Part shown: positions 1-7,042 of the stretch, one piece after another
Numbering within the stretch: the first letter of the stretch is position 1
Layout of the letters: each line of letters starts with the position of its first letter
Source: Candidatus Gastranaerophilales bacterium
Lineage (GTDB): Bacteria > Cyanobacteriota > Vampirovibrionia > Gastranaerophilales > Gastranaerophilaceae
Direction: 5' to 3'
Assembly: GCA_944325615.1 (NCBI GenBank)
Contig: CALVAU010000012.1
Span: 1-25,791, forward strand
DNA: 25,791 bases
The notes under the pieces: generated by a model
The model's database searches: none
What the model saw: the letters and a program-made list of their open reading frames with translations, nothing else
Told to the model about the DNA's origin: nothing
Made by a program: the position numbers and the translations under genes

Positions 1-545
1 AATAATTCTCCTGCTTTTGCAACAGCCTTTTCATCACCTGTAATTACAACTTGTGCCGGTGAATTATAGTTTGCAACATCAACATAGCCTTCTTTTGAGG
101 CTTCTTCTAAAGATTCTTTTAATGCATCTTCACTTGCGTTCAAGACTGCTGACATTGCCCCGCCGTTTGCAGAGGCATTCATTAAATCAGCACGTTTTTG
201 AATTGCTTTAAAAGTTGTCTCTAGTGACATTACACCAGCAGCATACATTGCACAATACTCACCCAATGAATGACCTGCAACATAATCAGGTTCAATTCCT
301 AACTGAGATTTTAAACATTCTAAAGCCGCAATTGATGTTGTTACAATACAAGGTTGTGTATTGACTGTCTGTTTTAAAGAATCTTCTGGCCCTTCAAAAC
401 ATAATGTTGAGATGCTTTTTCCTAAAGTATTGTCTGCTGTCGTAAAAACTTTTTTTGCACTCTCAAAACTTTCATACAAATCTTTTCCCATTCCAACAGC
501 TTGCGAGCCTTGTCCTGGAAATAAAAATGCAATTTTTTTTGTCAT
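1..545 (-). CDS. fabD: Malonyl-CoA:ACP transacylase FabD, C-terminus off the window
   Basis: FabD moves malonyl groups from CoA to acyl carrier protein to feed fatty-acid elongation in the cytosol. My own minus-strand translation from the ATG at 545 begins MTKKIAFLFPGQGSQ, the family's hallmark oxyanion-loop opening, and continues through TQPCIV to GHSLGEY, whose nucleophilic Ser is residue 93. About 181 residues are present out of the usual 300 or so; the rest lies left of position 1. It is the last visible gene of the plsX-fabH operon, 20 bp after a 77-aa unknown gene. A purine-rich GGAG-like stretch lies just before the ATG. The identity is secure. Confidence 0.95.
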   Translation of the reverse strand, partial: MTKKIAFLFPGQGSQAVGMGKDLYESFESAKKVFTTADNTLGKSISTLCFEGPEDSLKQTVNTQPCIVTTSIAALECLKSQLGIEPDYVAGHSLGEYCAMYAAGVMSLETTFKAIQKRADLMNASANGGAMSAVLNASEDALKESLEEASKEGYVDVANYNSPAQVVITGDEKAVAKAGEL

Positions 546-565
546 TTTATACTCCTTATAAGATA

Positions 566-799
566 TCACTTTGTAACTTTATTTTCTTTAGTAAAAACAT
601 CTCTTTCAAGTAAACCGATTTTTTCTTTGCAAAATTCGCATTCTACTTTCAAAGGCTTACAAAAAAGTTTGGTTTCAGGAAATGCTTTATTGACTTCAGA
701 AACGAACTTATTATTAGGTTTGGTAAATACTTCTGCCATTTTTGAATTTGCAGATAAATTAAAACCAAAACCGTTTATTTTACCAAATCCAAAATTCAT
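566..799 (-). CDS. Unknown 77-aa protein between fabH and fabD
   Basis: I do not recognise this small gene. The reading frame is open further upstream, but the ATG at 799 fits best: its A is also the last base of the fabH TAA stop (TAATG), a classic translational-coupling arrangement, and the longer reading would overlap fabH. The product starts MNFGFGKINGFGFN, is rich in Lys and Phe, and has one CxxC pair (ECEFCKEK) plus a further Cys, so metal binding is possible but not shown. No signal peptide or membrane segment is visible. Its position inside the fatty-acid initiation operon suggests a linked role, but that is only inference from context. Confidence 0.65.
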   Translation of the reverse strand: MNFGFGKINGFGFNLSANSKMAEVFTKPNNKFVSEVNKAFPETKLFCKPLKVECEFCKEKIGLLERDVFTKENKVTK

Positions 800-1809
800 T
801 AGCAAATACCTTCTCTCAATCTGACGATAGCTCCGCCCCACGTCATACCGGCACCAAAACCACATAAAATTGCTGTTGTACCTAGTTTAACATTTCCTTT
901 TTCAACGCTTTCTGCTAATGCTATAGGAATAGAGGCTGCTGAAGTATTTCCATAATATTTGATATTTGTAACAACTTTATCATCTGAATATCCAAGTCTT
1001 TCTTGAACTGCTTGAATAATTCTGATATTTGCTTGGTGAGGAATCAAATAGTCAATATCTTCAGCTTTCATACCCGCATTTGCAACAAGTTCTTCTACAT
1101 AATGAGGGAGAACTTTTGCAACAAAAGTATAAACGCCACGACCATTCATTCTGATCCCTTTTGGTTTTTCTTCATACTGTTCTACAAGCGGGCAGTTTTT
1201 GCCATCAAATGACAACTCAATCAAATTACCATAGTTGCCGTCAGCTTTAATATCGATTGCTATAATATCATCAATACCGTCTTCTGCTTGAGTTACAACC
1301 ATTGCACCTGCACCATCTCCAAAAAGAATAGATGTTGAACGATCTTCCCAATTTACAAGACGTGAGTTGTTATCTGTCGCAACTATCAAAATATTTTTGT
1401 ACATTCCTGATGCAATATAAGCTTTTGCGATACTCATACCATAAATTAAACCTGAGCATGCCGCTGTTATATCAAATGCAGGAATTTGTTTTTGGATACC
1501 CAATCTTTGATGAATATGACAAGCAATAGCAGGATATAAATCCGGTGGAGCTGATGAAGCTGCAAGGATCAAGTCGATATCATCAGGACTCATTTTTGCT
1601 TTTTCCAAAGCTCTTTGAGCTGCTTCAAATCCCAAATCAATTGCGTTTTGTTCACCTGAGACAACTCTTCTTTCTTTTATACCGGTTCTTGTATAAATCC
1701 ATTCATCAGAAGTTTCATACAATTTTGTTAAATCATTATTAGTTATAACCGTTTCGGGTAAACTGTATCCCACACCCGCAATTCTTAGCGGAATTACTTT
1801 GTTTGTCAT
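799..1809 (-). CDS. fabH: Beta-ketoacyl-ACP synthase III (FabH)
   Basis: FabH condenses an acyl-CoA primer (typically acetyl-CoA) with malonyl-ACP and starts each fatty-acid chain. The 336-residue length is normal for the family. The catalytic triad is complete: Cys118 in TAACSG, His258 in PHQANIR, and Asn288 in YYGNTSAASIP. The glycine-rich GFGAGMTWG motif sits near the C-terminus. The gene starts 3 bp after the plsX stop and overlaps the following small gene by one base, so it is co-translated within the operon. Primer specificity (straight or branched) cannot be read from the sequence by eye. Confidence 0.97.
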   Translation of the reverse strand: MTNKVIPLRIAGVGYSLPETVITNNDLTKLYETSDEWIYTRTGIKERRVVSGEQNAIDLGFEAAQRALEKAKMSPDDIDLILAASSAPPDLYPAIACHIHQRLGIQKQIPAFDITAACSGLIYGMSIAKAYIASGMYKNILIVATDNNSRLVNWEDRSTSILFGDGAGAMVVTQAEDGIDDIIAIDIKADGNYGNLIELSFDGKNCPLVEQYEEKPKGIRMNGRGVYTFVAKVLPHYVEELVANAGMKAEDIDYLIPHQANIRIIQAVQERLGYSDDKVVTNIKYYGNTSAASIPIALAESVEKGNVKLGTTAILCGFGAGMTWGGAIVRLREGIC

Positions 1810-1812
1810 TAA

Positions 1813-2868
1813 TTATTCCTCATAAAACTTTGCTATTTTTTCGTTAACACCAGTTTCTACAGCATGTTTTGCAACTCTGACGGCATTTTTAATTGCATAA
1901 GCTTTACTTCTGCCGTGAGAAATTACCGTAATACCTTTTACACCAAGTAAAAGTGCTCCACCAAACTCTTCATAATTAATTTTGGTGTAAATTCTTTTCA
2001 TAAATGGTTTTGCCAAAAGTCCGATAATTTTACCCATCAGATCAGCTTTAAACTCTTGTTTAAGCATTCTGAATAACATTTGAGAAGTACCTTCTGTAAC
2101 TTTTAAGGCAACGTTACCGACAAATCCGTCACATACTACAACATCGCATACGCTCAAGAAAATTTCTTTACCTTCGATATTTCCGACAAAGTTTAATTTT
2201 CCTTGTTGTTCTTCTAACAATTTATAAGTAGCTTGAGCAAGTTCATTACCTTTACCTGCTTCTTCACCGATATTTAAAACTCCGATACGAGGATGTTCAA
2301 TACCTAAAACGTTTTTAGAGAAAGTTGCACCCATAATCGCAAATTGATACAACATTTCAGGAGTACAATTGCTATTTGCACCACCATCAATTACAACAAT
2401 TGGTTTTTTGATTGTCGGCAATGTTACTGCAATTGCAGGACGGTCAATTCCAGGGATTCTTCCAAGACCAAATAAGCTTGATGCCATTGCTGCACCTGTT
2501 GATCCTGCAGCTACAAGGGCATCTGAGCTTCCTTGTGCAACGGCATCAACTGCCAAAACTATTGAAGACTTTTTCTTTTTACGAATAGCTTGCCCAGGAG
2601 CTTCGCCCATTTCTATTACTTCTGATGCATGAGTAATTTTAATATCAAGTTTTGATGTGTCAATCTTTACACGATATTGCTTTCCAGCCTTACCGCAATC
2701 TGAATAGAAACCTTCATGACTTATTTTATCAAGTTCCTGCTCTATACGATCTTGTTTACCAACTAATTCAAGAGCTACACCATATTCTTGAGCTGCCCAA
2801 ACTGCACCTGCTACTATCTCATGAGGAGCATGGTCCCCGCCCATTGCATCAATTGCTATTCTTGTCAT
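1813..2868 (-). CDS. plsX: Phosphate acyltransferase PlsX
   Basis: PlsX converts acyl-ACP to acyl-phosphate, the donor used by PlsY to make lysophosphatidic acid, and so joins fatty-acid synthesis to membrane phospholipid synthesis. The product is 351 residues, usual for the family, opening IAIDAMGGDHAP and containing VDAVAQGSSDALVAAGSTGA, GRIPGIDRPA, DGGAN and CDGFVGNVALK, all typical PlsX blocks. A GAGAGGGA ribosome-binding stretch precedes the ATG. It lies 77 bp downstream of rpmF across a hairpin and 3 bp before fabH, an order (rpmF-plsX-fabH) known from many bacteria. Confidence 0.97.
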   Translation of the reverse strand: MTRIAIDAMGGDHAPHEIVAGAVWAAQEYGVALELVGKQDRIEQELDKISHEGFYSDCGKAGKQYRVKIDTSKLDIKITHASEVIEMGEAPGQAIRKKKKSSIVLAVDAVAQGSSDALVAAGSTGAAMASSLFGLGRIPGIDRPAIAVTLPTIKKPIVVIDGGANSNCTPEMLYQFAIMGATFSKNVLGIEHPRIGVLNIGEEAGKGNELAQATYKLLEEQQGKLNFVGNIEGKEIFLSVCDVVVCDGFVGNVALKVTEGTSQMLFRMLKQEFKADLMGKIIGLLAKPFMKRIYTKINYEEFGGALLLGVKGITVISHGRSKAYAIKNAVRVAKHAVETGVNEKIAKFYEE

Positions 2869-2907
2869 TTTTCCCTCTCAAAGTCTTCTTAAAAGTTTAA
2901 CGGTTTT

Positions 2908-2939
2908 AGACAGGCGATTGAAAATTCAATCACCTGTCT
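2908..2939 (-). terminator. Intercistronic hairpin between rpmF and plsX
   Basis: Arms 2908-2921 and 2926-2939 form a 14-bp stem with a 4-nt loop. The single irregular position is a G-U wobble in the minus-strand transcript but a C-A mismatch in the plus-strand one, which argues that the operon mRNA is what folds. There is no U-run after the stem in the operon direction (five Ts follow only on the plus strand), so this is more likely a processing or partial-attenuation hairpin than a full terminator. It could lower plsX-fabH-fabD output relative to rpmF. Confidence 0.55.
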
Positions 2940-2945
2940 TTTTAA

Positions 2946-3290
2946 CTATTTTTCTTCGTTTTCAGAAACTTCTTCAGCTTTAGCTTCAGTTTCTTCTTTA
3001 ACTTCTTCAACAACTTCTGCTTTCACTTCTTCTACTTTTGTTTCTTCAGCTTTAGCAGCTTTTTTTGTTGATTTTTTAGCAGGTTTCTTTTCTTCTGCTT
3101 TTACTTCTTCTACTCTGTCTTTCAAGCTTACAGGTTTACCTTTGTAAGTACCGCAAGCTGTACATACTGTGTGAGTTAATACTGTTTCACCACAATTTGG
3201 GCATTTTGTAGTTTCCGGTTTTGTTGCTTTCCAGTTGCTTCTTCTATGTCCTTGTGCTGAATGTCCTGTTCTTTTCTTAGGTACTGCCAT
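2946..3290 (-). CDS. rpmF: 50S ribosomal protein L32 with a long charged C-terminal tail
   Basis: The first ~55 residues are a canonical L32: MAVPKKRTGHSAQGHRRSNW followed by a four-Cys zinc ribbon (Cys30, Cys33, Cys43, Cys46). L32 is normally about 55-60 residues; this one is 114. The extra half is almost entirely Lys, Glu, Ala and Val, with repeated KAEE/VEEVK blocks, and is probably disordered or coiled. The gene sits after yceD, as in many bacteria where yceD-rpmF leads into plsX-fabH. No frameshift is needed to explain the tail; the codons run straight on to a TAG stop. Confidence 0.95.
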   Translation of the reverse strand: MAVPKKRTGHSAQGHRRSNWKATKPETTKCPNCGETVLTHTVCTACGTYKGKPVSLKDRVEEVKAEEKKPAKKSTKKAAKAEETKVEEVKAEVVEEVKEETEAKAEEVSENEEK

Positions 3291-3383
3291 TTTTCTTTTT
3301 CCTTTTTATTTTTTCCTACTACTTATATTTCTTTTTTCTTCATCTAATTATGAATGAAGTTGCACTATGTGCTTAAAAAGGGC

Positions 3384-3869
3384 CTAACCCTTTTCAATAC
3401 GAATGTTTTTGAATACATCCAATCTTGGATCGGACAAATCTTCTTCTTGGAGAAATTTGTCCCCATTACAATTTATACCACAAACTTTTTTATTTGGTAT
3501 ATTTAATATTACAGATTGATACAATAAGTCATAAATGTCAATTTTATCATCACCGTTCAAATCCGTAATGAATTGTCCTTCTTTAAGTTCGGTCTCTTGT
3601 CCGTAATCATCTAACAATGCATTTTTTGCATACATTTCATCTATATCAAAATCAAGATTATACTCAAATTCTTTCAAGCAAATATCACATTCCAATTTAA
3701 GTAAACCTTTTACATGCCCTGTAACTTCGATAAAATCACCTAATGATTTTAATTCCAGTTCCGCTGAAATTGGCCCAACAGAATTTATGCCGTCAATTTT
3801 TTCTTCAAACTTGCAATTGACAGTTTTGTTAGGTGAATTTTCAATATCTTCTATCAATATTACAGACAT
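3384..3869 (-). CDS. YceD/DUF177 family protein (23S rRNA accumulation)
   Basis: Members of this family are linked to 23S rRNA accumulation and are usually encoded just before rpmF, as here (94 bp upstream). Visible family marks are the CDICLKEFEYN segment in the middle and the later LNIPNKKVCGINCNG segment, matching the usual CxxCL and LPxxxxCxxxCxG pattern. I chose the ATG at 3869 (MSVILIEDIEN, 161 aa) because an AAAGG site lies about 10 nt upstream; the longer in-frame start at 3920 would overlap the preceding gene. Residues around DLNGDDKIDIYD resemble a calcium-binding loop, discussed in the findings. Confidence 0.8.
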   Translation of the reverse strand: MSVILIEDIENSPNKTVNCKFEEKIDGINSVGPISAELELKSLGDFIEVTGHVKGLLKLECDICLKEFEYNLDFDIDEMYAKNALLDDYGQETELKEGQFITDLNGDDKIDIYDLLYQSVILNIPNKKVCGINCNGDKFLQEEDLSDPRLDVFKNIRIEKG

Positions 3870-3882
3870 TTTACGAACCTTT

Positions 3883-4131
3883 TTACATATATTGTTCTTC
3901 TTGCAATGCAAGAGATGCAACTTGATTTGAAATGAAACAAACTTTTTTCAATGGTCCTAAAGTTTCTCTTTCAATCAAAAGAGGGGTAGGACTTTTAATA
4001 GATTGTTTCAGTTCTTCATACATAGCCTCAGGATTTTCTACGTACAAAACAAGAGGTGCTGTTGAACCTTTTAAAAACACCAAAACTGATGTTCTTTTTT
4101 TAATATTTTGTGCATTAAATTGTTGAGCCAT
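3883..4131 (-). CDS. Unknown 82-aa protein, first gene of the rpmF-fab operon
   Basis: I do not recognise this protein. It begins MAQQFNAQNIKKRTSV, then a hydrophobic strand-like stretch LVFLKGSTAPLVLYVENP, a helix (EAMYEELKQSIKS) and a second strand region, which could be a small alpha/beta fold. It is preceded by a strong AAGGAG site 7 nt before the ATG and by a clear promoter at 4189-4217, and its stop is 13 bp before the yceD start. Being the lead gene of a ribosome and lipid operon suggests a housekeeping role, but nothing in the sequence shows which. Confidence 0.75.
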   Translation of the reverse strand: MAQQFNAQNIKKRTSVLVFLKGSTAPLVLYVENPEAMYEELKQSIKSPTPLLIERETLGPLKKVCFISNQVASLALQEEQYM

Positions 4132-4188
4132 TTCTTACTCCTTTTTTAAAATTTAACAAGCAAAAGCAATCGCTTATCAAGTGTTACA

Positions 4189-4217
4189 ATTATAGAATAA
4201 AAAAAGTTTTTGTGCAA
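4189..4217 (-). promoter_or_regulatory. Promoter of the rpmF-plsX-fabH-fabD operon
   Basis: On the minus strand a -35 TTGCAC (4212-4217) is followed after exactly 17 bp by TATAAT (4189-4194). Predicted transcription starts near 4182, giving a leader of about 50 nt with a standard AAGGAG ribosome-binding site. Confidence 0.8.
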
Positions 4218-4226
4218 ATTTTAAAC

Positions 4227-4260
4227 AAAAAAGACGAATTATGAAAAATTCGTCTTTTTT
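4227..4260 (-). terminator. Terminator of tpiA (bidirectional form)
   Basis: Arms 4227-4240 and 4247-4260 pair perfectly (A-run, GACGAATT and complement) around a 6-nt loop, and the outer ends give a T-run in either direction. It lies 17 bp after the tpiA stop and just upstream of the operon promoter, so it insulates the two units. Confidence 0.85.
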
Positions 4261-4276
4261 TATTGTTGTATGAAAA

Positions 4277-5077
4277 CTAAGCTTTGCAAGCAACTTTCAT
4301 TGTATTTGCAATAATTTCGTTGAAGCTGTCAGCTTTCAATGAAGCACCGCCAACTAAAGCACCGTCGATATCTGATTTAGACATTTGTTCAGCGATTGTA
4401 GAAGGTTTAACTGATCCACCATAAAGGATTCTGATAGAATCAGCAGCTTCAACACCTGCAACTTCTTTTACAACTGATCTGATCATTGCAATTACTCTGT
4501 TAGCTTCATCAGAATCACAAGTTTTGCCAGTTCCGATAGCCCAGATAGGTTCGTAAGCAATTACTGATTTTGCTATATCTTCTGAAGAAATACCTTCTAA
4601 AGCAGCTTTGATTTGACCAGCAATCCATTTATCTGTAATACCAGCTTCTCTTTGTTCAAGAGTTTCACCACAGCAGATAATAGGAATCAAGCCACCTGCT
4701 AAGATTGCTTTTGCTTTTTTATTGATCATTTCATCAGTTTCTGAGAAGTATTGTCTTCTTTCAGAGTGACCGATAATTACATAATCACAGCCTGCATCTG
4801 CTAACATTTCAACTGAAATTTCACCTGTGTAAGCACCTGATTTTTCCCAGTGGCAGTTTTGTCCTGCGATTGAAATTTTGTTTCCGCCACATCCGCAGTT
4901 GCATTTAACTGTTCTTACTGCACTAATTGATGTAAATACAGGAGCAATTACGATTGTTGGCAATTCTTGAGCTGTATAATCGTTTACAAATTCTTTTACA
5001 CCTTCAAAAACTTGTTCTGCTTCTGAACGAAGTAAATTCATTTTCCAGTTTCCTGCAATAATTGGTTTTCTTGACAT
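4277..5077 (-). CDS. tpiA: Triosephosphate isomerase
   Basis: TpiA interconverts dihydroxyacetone phosphate and glyceraldehyde 3-phosphate in glycolysis. The catalytic residues are all visible: Lys12 in GNWKMN, His104 in IIGHSERR, and Glu176 in AYEPIWAIGTGK (the flexible loop 6 follows). The phosphate-binding YGGSVKP and GALVGGASL motifs are near the end. The length of 266 residues is slightly above the usual 250, explained by an insert with a Cys-rich KCNCGCGG around residues 58-65. An AGGAGA site precedes the ATG. It stands alone, with its own promoter and terminator, rather than in a glycolytic cluster. Confidence 0.97.
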   Translation of the reverse strand: MSRKPIIAGNWKMNLLRSEAEQVFEGVKEFVNDYTAQELPTIVIAPVFTSISAVRTVKCNCGCGGNKISIAGQNCHWEKSGAYTGEISVEMLADAGCDYVIIGHSERRQYFSETDEMINKKAKAILAGGLIPIICCGETLEQREAGITDKWIAGQIKAALEGISSEDIAKSVIAYEPIWAIGTGKTCDSDEANRVIAMIRSVVKEVAGVEAADSIRILYGGSVKPSTIAEQMSKSDIDGALVGGASLKADSFNEIIANTMKVACKA

Positions 5078-5111
5078 AATTTCTCTCCTATGTTCGTATC
5101 ACGACATGGAT

Positions 5112-5140
5112 ATTATAGAGTGAAAATATTTTATTTGCAA
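5112..5140 (-). promoter_or_regulatory. Promoter of tpiA
   Basis: Minus-strand -35 TTGCAA (5135-5140), 17-bp spacer, -10 TATAAT (5112-5117). The tpiA ATG is about 28 nt beyond the expected start site, with an AGGAGA site in between. Confidence 0.8.
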
Positions 5141-5190
5141 TTAATAATAAGATATTTTTGGACTTTTACTATTTTAAAAATATGATTTCA

Positions 5191-5208
5191 TGATAAAATT
5201 CAAATATG
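5191..5208 (+). promoter_or_regulatory. Extended -10 promoter placing the start site at the ribE ATG
   Basis: An extended -10 element TGA-TAAAAT (5191-5199) ends 7 bp before the A of the ribE ATG (5206), and no Shine-Dalgarno lies between, predicting a leaderless mRNA. A second possible promoter just upstream is TTGGAC (5158-5163), 17 bp, TATGAT (5181-5186), which would give a leader of only about 12 nt. Either way there is no room for an FMN riboswitch. Confidence 0.6.
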
Positions 5209-5805
5209 TTCACAGGGATTGTAGAAGAAATAGGTAAAATAAAAAGTTTTGACGGTAGAAAATTAGTCGTTGAATGTAAAAAAGTTTTGGAAAACACACA
5301 ACTTGGCGACAGCATTGCAATCGACGGATGCTGTCAAACTGTCGTCAGCATGACCTCTGATAGCTTTACTGCTGACGTTAGCTCGGAGACACTGTCTATC
5401 ACTACTTTTAAAAGTTTCAAAGCTGGTAAAAACGTTAATTTAGAAAGAGCACTAACTCCTACAAGCAGAATGGGTGGGCATATTGTGCAAGGACACGTTG
5501 ACGGCAAGGCAAAGTATCTTGGCGATATGACTTTTGAAATTCCAAAAGAGCTGGACAAATATGTTGTCTATAAAGGTTCAATCACAATCAATGGAGTGAG
5601 CTTGACCGTTGCAAAGTGCCAAAATAACACATTCAATGTCGCAATAATCCCGCATACTTTGGAAAACACAAACTTAAAAGATTTAAAGGTCGGAGAGTTC
5701 GTAAATATTGAAACAGATATTTTGGGAAGATATGTTGAAAAATGTTTATCAACAAAGGATAATGCTATAACAGAAGATTTTTTGAAAGAAAACGGGTTTA
5801 TGTAA
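5206..5805 (+). CDS. ribE: Riboflavin synthase, alpha subunit
   Basis: The enzyme dismutates two 6,7-dimethyl-8-ribityllumazine molecules to riboflavin. The product opens with the family signature MFTGIVEEIG and has two lumazine-binding barrels, roughly residues 1-90 and 95-190; GGHIVQGHVDG and the second-domain KGSITINGVSLTV and PHTLENTNL segments are clear. A length of 199 residues is normal. The next gene, ribBA, starts one base after the stop. Lumazine synthase (ribH) and the deaminase/reductase (ribD) are not in this window, so the pathway genes are split in the genome. Confidence 0.96.
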   Translation: MFTGIVEEIGKIKSFDGRKLVVECKKVLENTQLGDSIAIDGCCQTVVSMTSDSFTADVSSETLSITTFKSFKAGKNVNLERALTPTSRMGGHIVQGHVDGKAKYLGDMTFEIPKELDKYVVYKGSITINGVSLTVAKCQNNTFNVAIIPHTLENTNLKDLKVGEFVNIETDILGRYVEKCLSTKDNAITEDFLKENGFM

Positions 5806-5806
5806 A

Positions 5807-7015
5807 ATGGAAGATTTCAAATTTAATACAATAGAAGAAGCTATAGAAGATTTTAAAAACGGTAAAATGATAATTGTCGCAGATGACGAAGATCGTGAAA
5901 ATGAAGGCGATTTGATTTGTTCAGGTCAGATGGTCACTCCTGAAATCATCAAATTTATGGCAGAGAACGCTAAAGGACTTATTTGCCTTGCAATTTCGCC
6001 TGAATTAGCCGAAAAATTGGATTTACCGCAAATGGTAGAACAAAATACAGAAGGAATGAAAACAGCTTTTACAGTAAGTATTGATGCTGCTGAAAAATAT
6101 GGAGTAACAACAGGAATTTCAGCTTTTGACAGAGCAAAAACCATTGAAGTTGCGCTTGCTCCTGATGCTGTGCCATCTGATTTAAGAAGACCGGGACACC
6201 TTTTCCCATGTGTTGCAAGAAAGGGTGGAGTTCTACAAAGAACAGGTCATACAGAAGCAGTTGTTGATCTTGCAAAACTTGCAGGACACATCCAAGCAGG
6301 CCCTATGTGCGAAATTATGGGTGAAGACGGACATATGGCAAAACGTGATGAATTATTCAAATTTGCAAAAAAACACGGTATAAAATTTATTACAGTAGCA
6401 GAACTTATTGCATACAGACTTAAAAACGAAAAAATAGTTACACGAGAAGCTGAAGCTCATTTGCCGACTCAATTTGGAGAATTTGAAATTTACGGATACG
6501 TAAATCATTTGACCGGACAAGAAAGTGTAGCATTAGTAAAAGATGACGGCAGCGACAAAATTCCGCTTGTGAGAGTACACAGTGAATGCCTTACAGGAGA
6601 TATTTTCCACAGCCTAAAGTGTGATTGCAATTATCAATTACACAGCGCATTAAAAATGATTAATGACTATGGCAAAGGTGCTTTGATTTATATGAAAGGT
6701 CATGAAGGCCGCGGTATTGGGATTGTGAATAAAATTAAAGCATACAAACTTCAAGAATGCGGACAGGATACAGTAGAAGCTAATTTATCACTCGGATTTA
6801 AGGCTGATTTGAGAGACTATGGTATGGGTGCACAAATAATATCAGATTTAGGATTTAACAATTTCAACCTGATTACAAACAATCCGAAAAAAATAATAGC
6901 CCTAACGGGGTATGGACTTAAAATAAATGACGTGGTAAAATTAACTCCTGAAATCAATTCATATAATGAAAGGTATATGAATACCAAAAAAGAAAAAATG
7001 CATCACATGTTTTAG
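5807..7015 (+). CDS. ribBA: Bifunctional DHBP synthase / GTP cyclohydrolase II (RibBA)
   Basis: This fused enzyme makes both riboflavin precursors: 3,4-dihydroxy-2-butanone 4-phosphate from ribulose 5-phosphate (N-terminal half, residues 1-205) and 2,5-diamino-6-ribosylamino-pyrimidinone phosphate from GTP (C-terminal half). The first half has DDEDRENEGDLI (26-37) and RPGHLFPC...RTGHTEA. The second has the zinc-binding Cys261, Cys272 and Cys274 in HSECLTGDIFHSLKCDC, the GHEGRGIG loop, and DTVEANLSLG and TNNPKK. Both sets of active-site residues appear intact. It is translationally adjacent to ribE (1-bp gap). Confidence 0.97.
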   Translation: MEDFKFNTIEEAIEDFKNGKMIIVADDEDRENEGDLICSGQMVTPEIIKFMAENAKGLICLAISPELAEKLDLPQMVEQNTEGMKTAFTVSIDAAEKYGVTTGISAFDRAKTIEVALAPDAVPSDLRRPGHLFPCVARKGGVLQRTGHTEAVVDLAKLAGHIQAGPMCEIMGEDGHMAKRDELFKFAKKHGIKFITVAELIAYRLKNEKIVTREAEAHLPTQFGEFEIYGYVNHLTGQESVALVKDDGSDKIPLVRVHSECLTGDIFHSLKCDCNYQLHSALKMINDYGKGALIYMKGHEGRGIGIVNKIKAYKLQECGQDTVEANLSLGFKADLRDYGMGAQIISDLGFNNFNLITNNPKKIIALTGYGLKINDVVKLTPEINSYNERYMNTKKEKMHHMF

Positions 7016-7042
7016 ACATAATGCATTTGGGGTGAATAAATT

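Noticed and set aside
799..865. Upstream extension of the 77-aa gene to 865 (99 aa)
   Set aside because: It would overlap the end of fabH by 67 bp, while the ATG at 799 gives the standard TAATG junction and a sensible start.
5141..5206. FMN riboswitch ahead of ribE
   Set aside because: The predicted transcription start is at or within about 12 nt of the ATG, and no conserved RFN blocks are seen in the interval; there is no room for the element.
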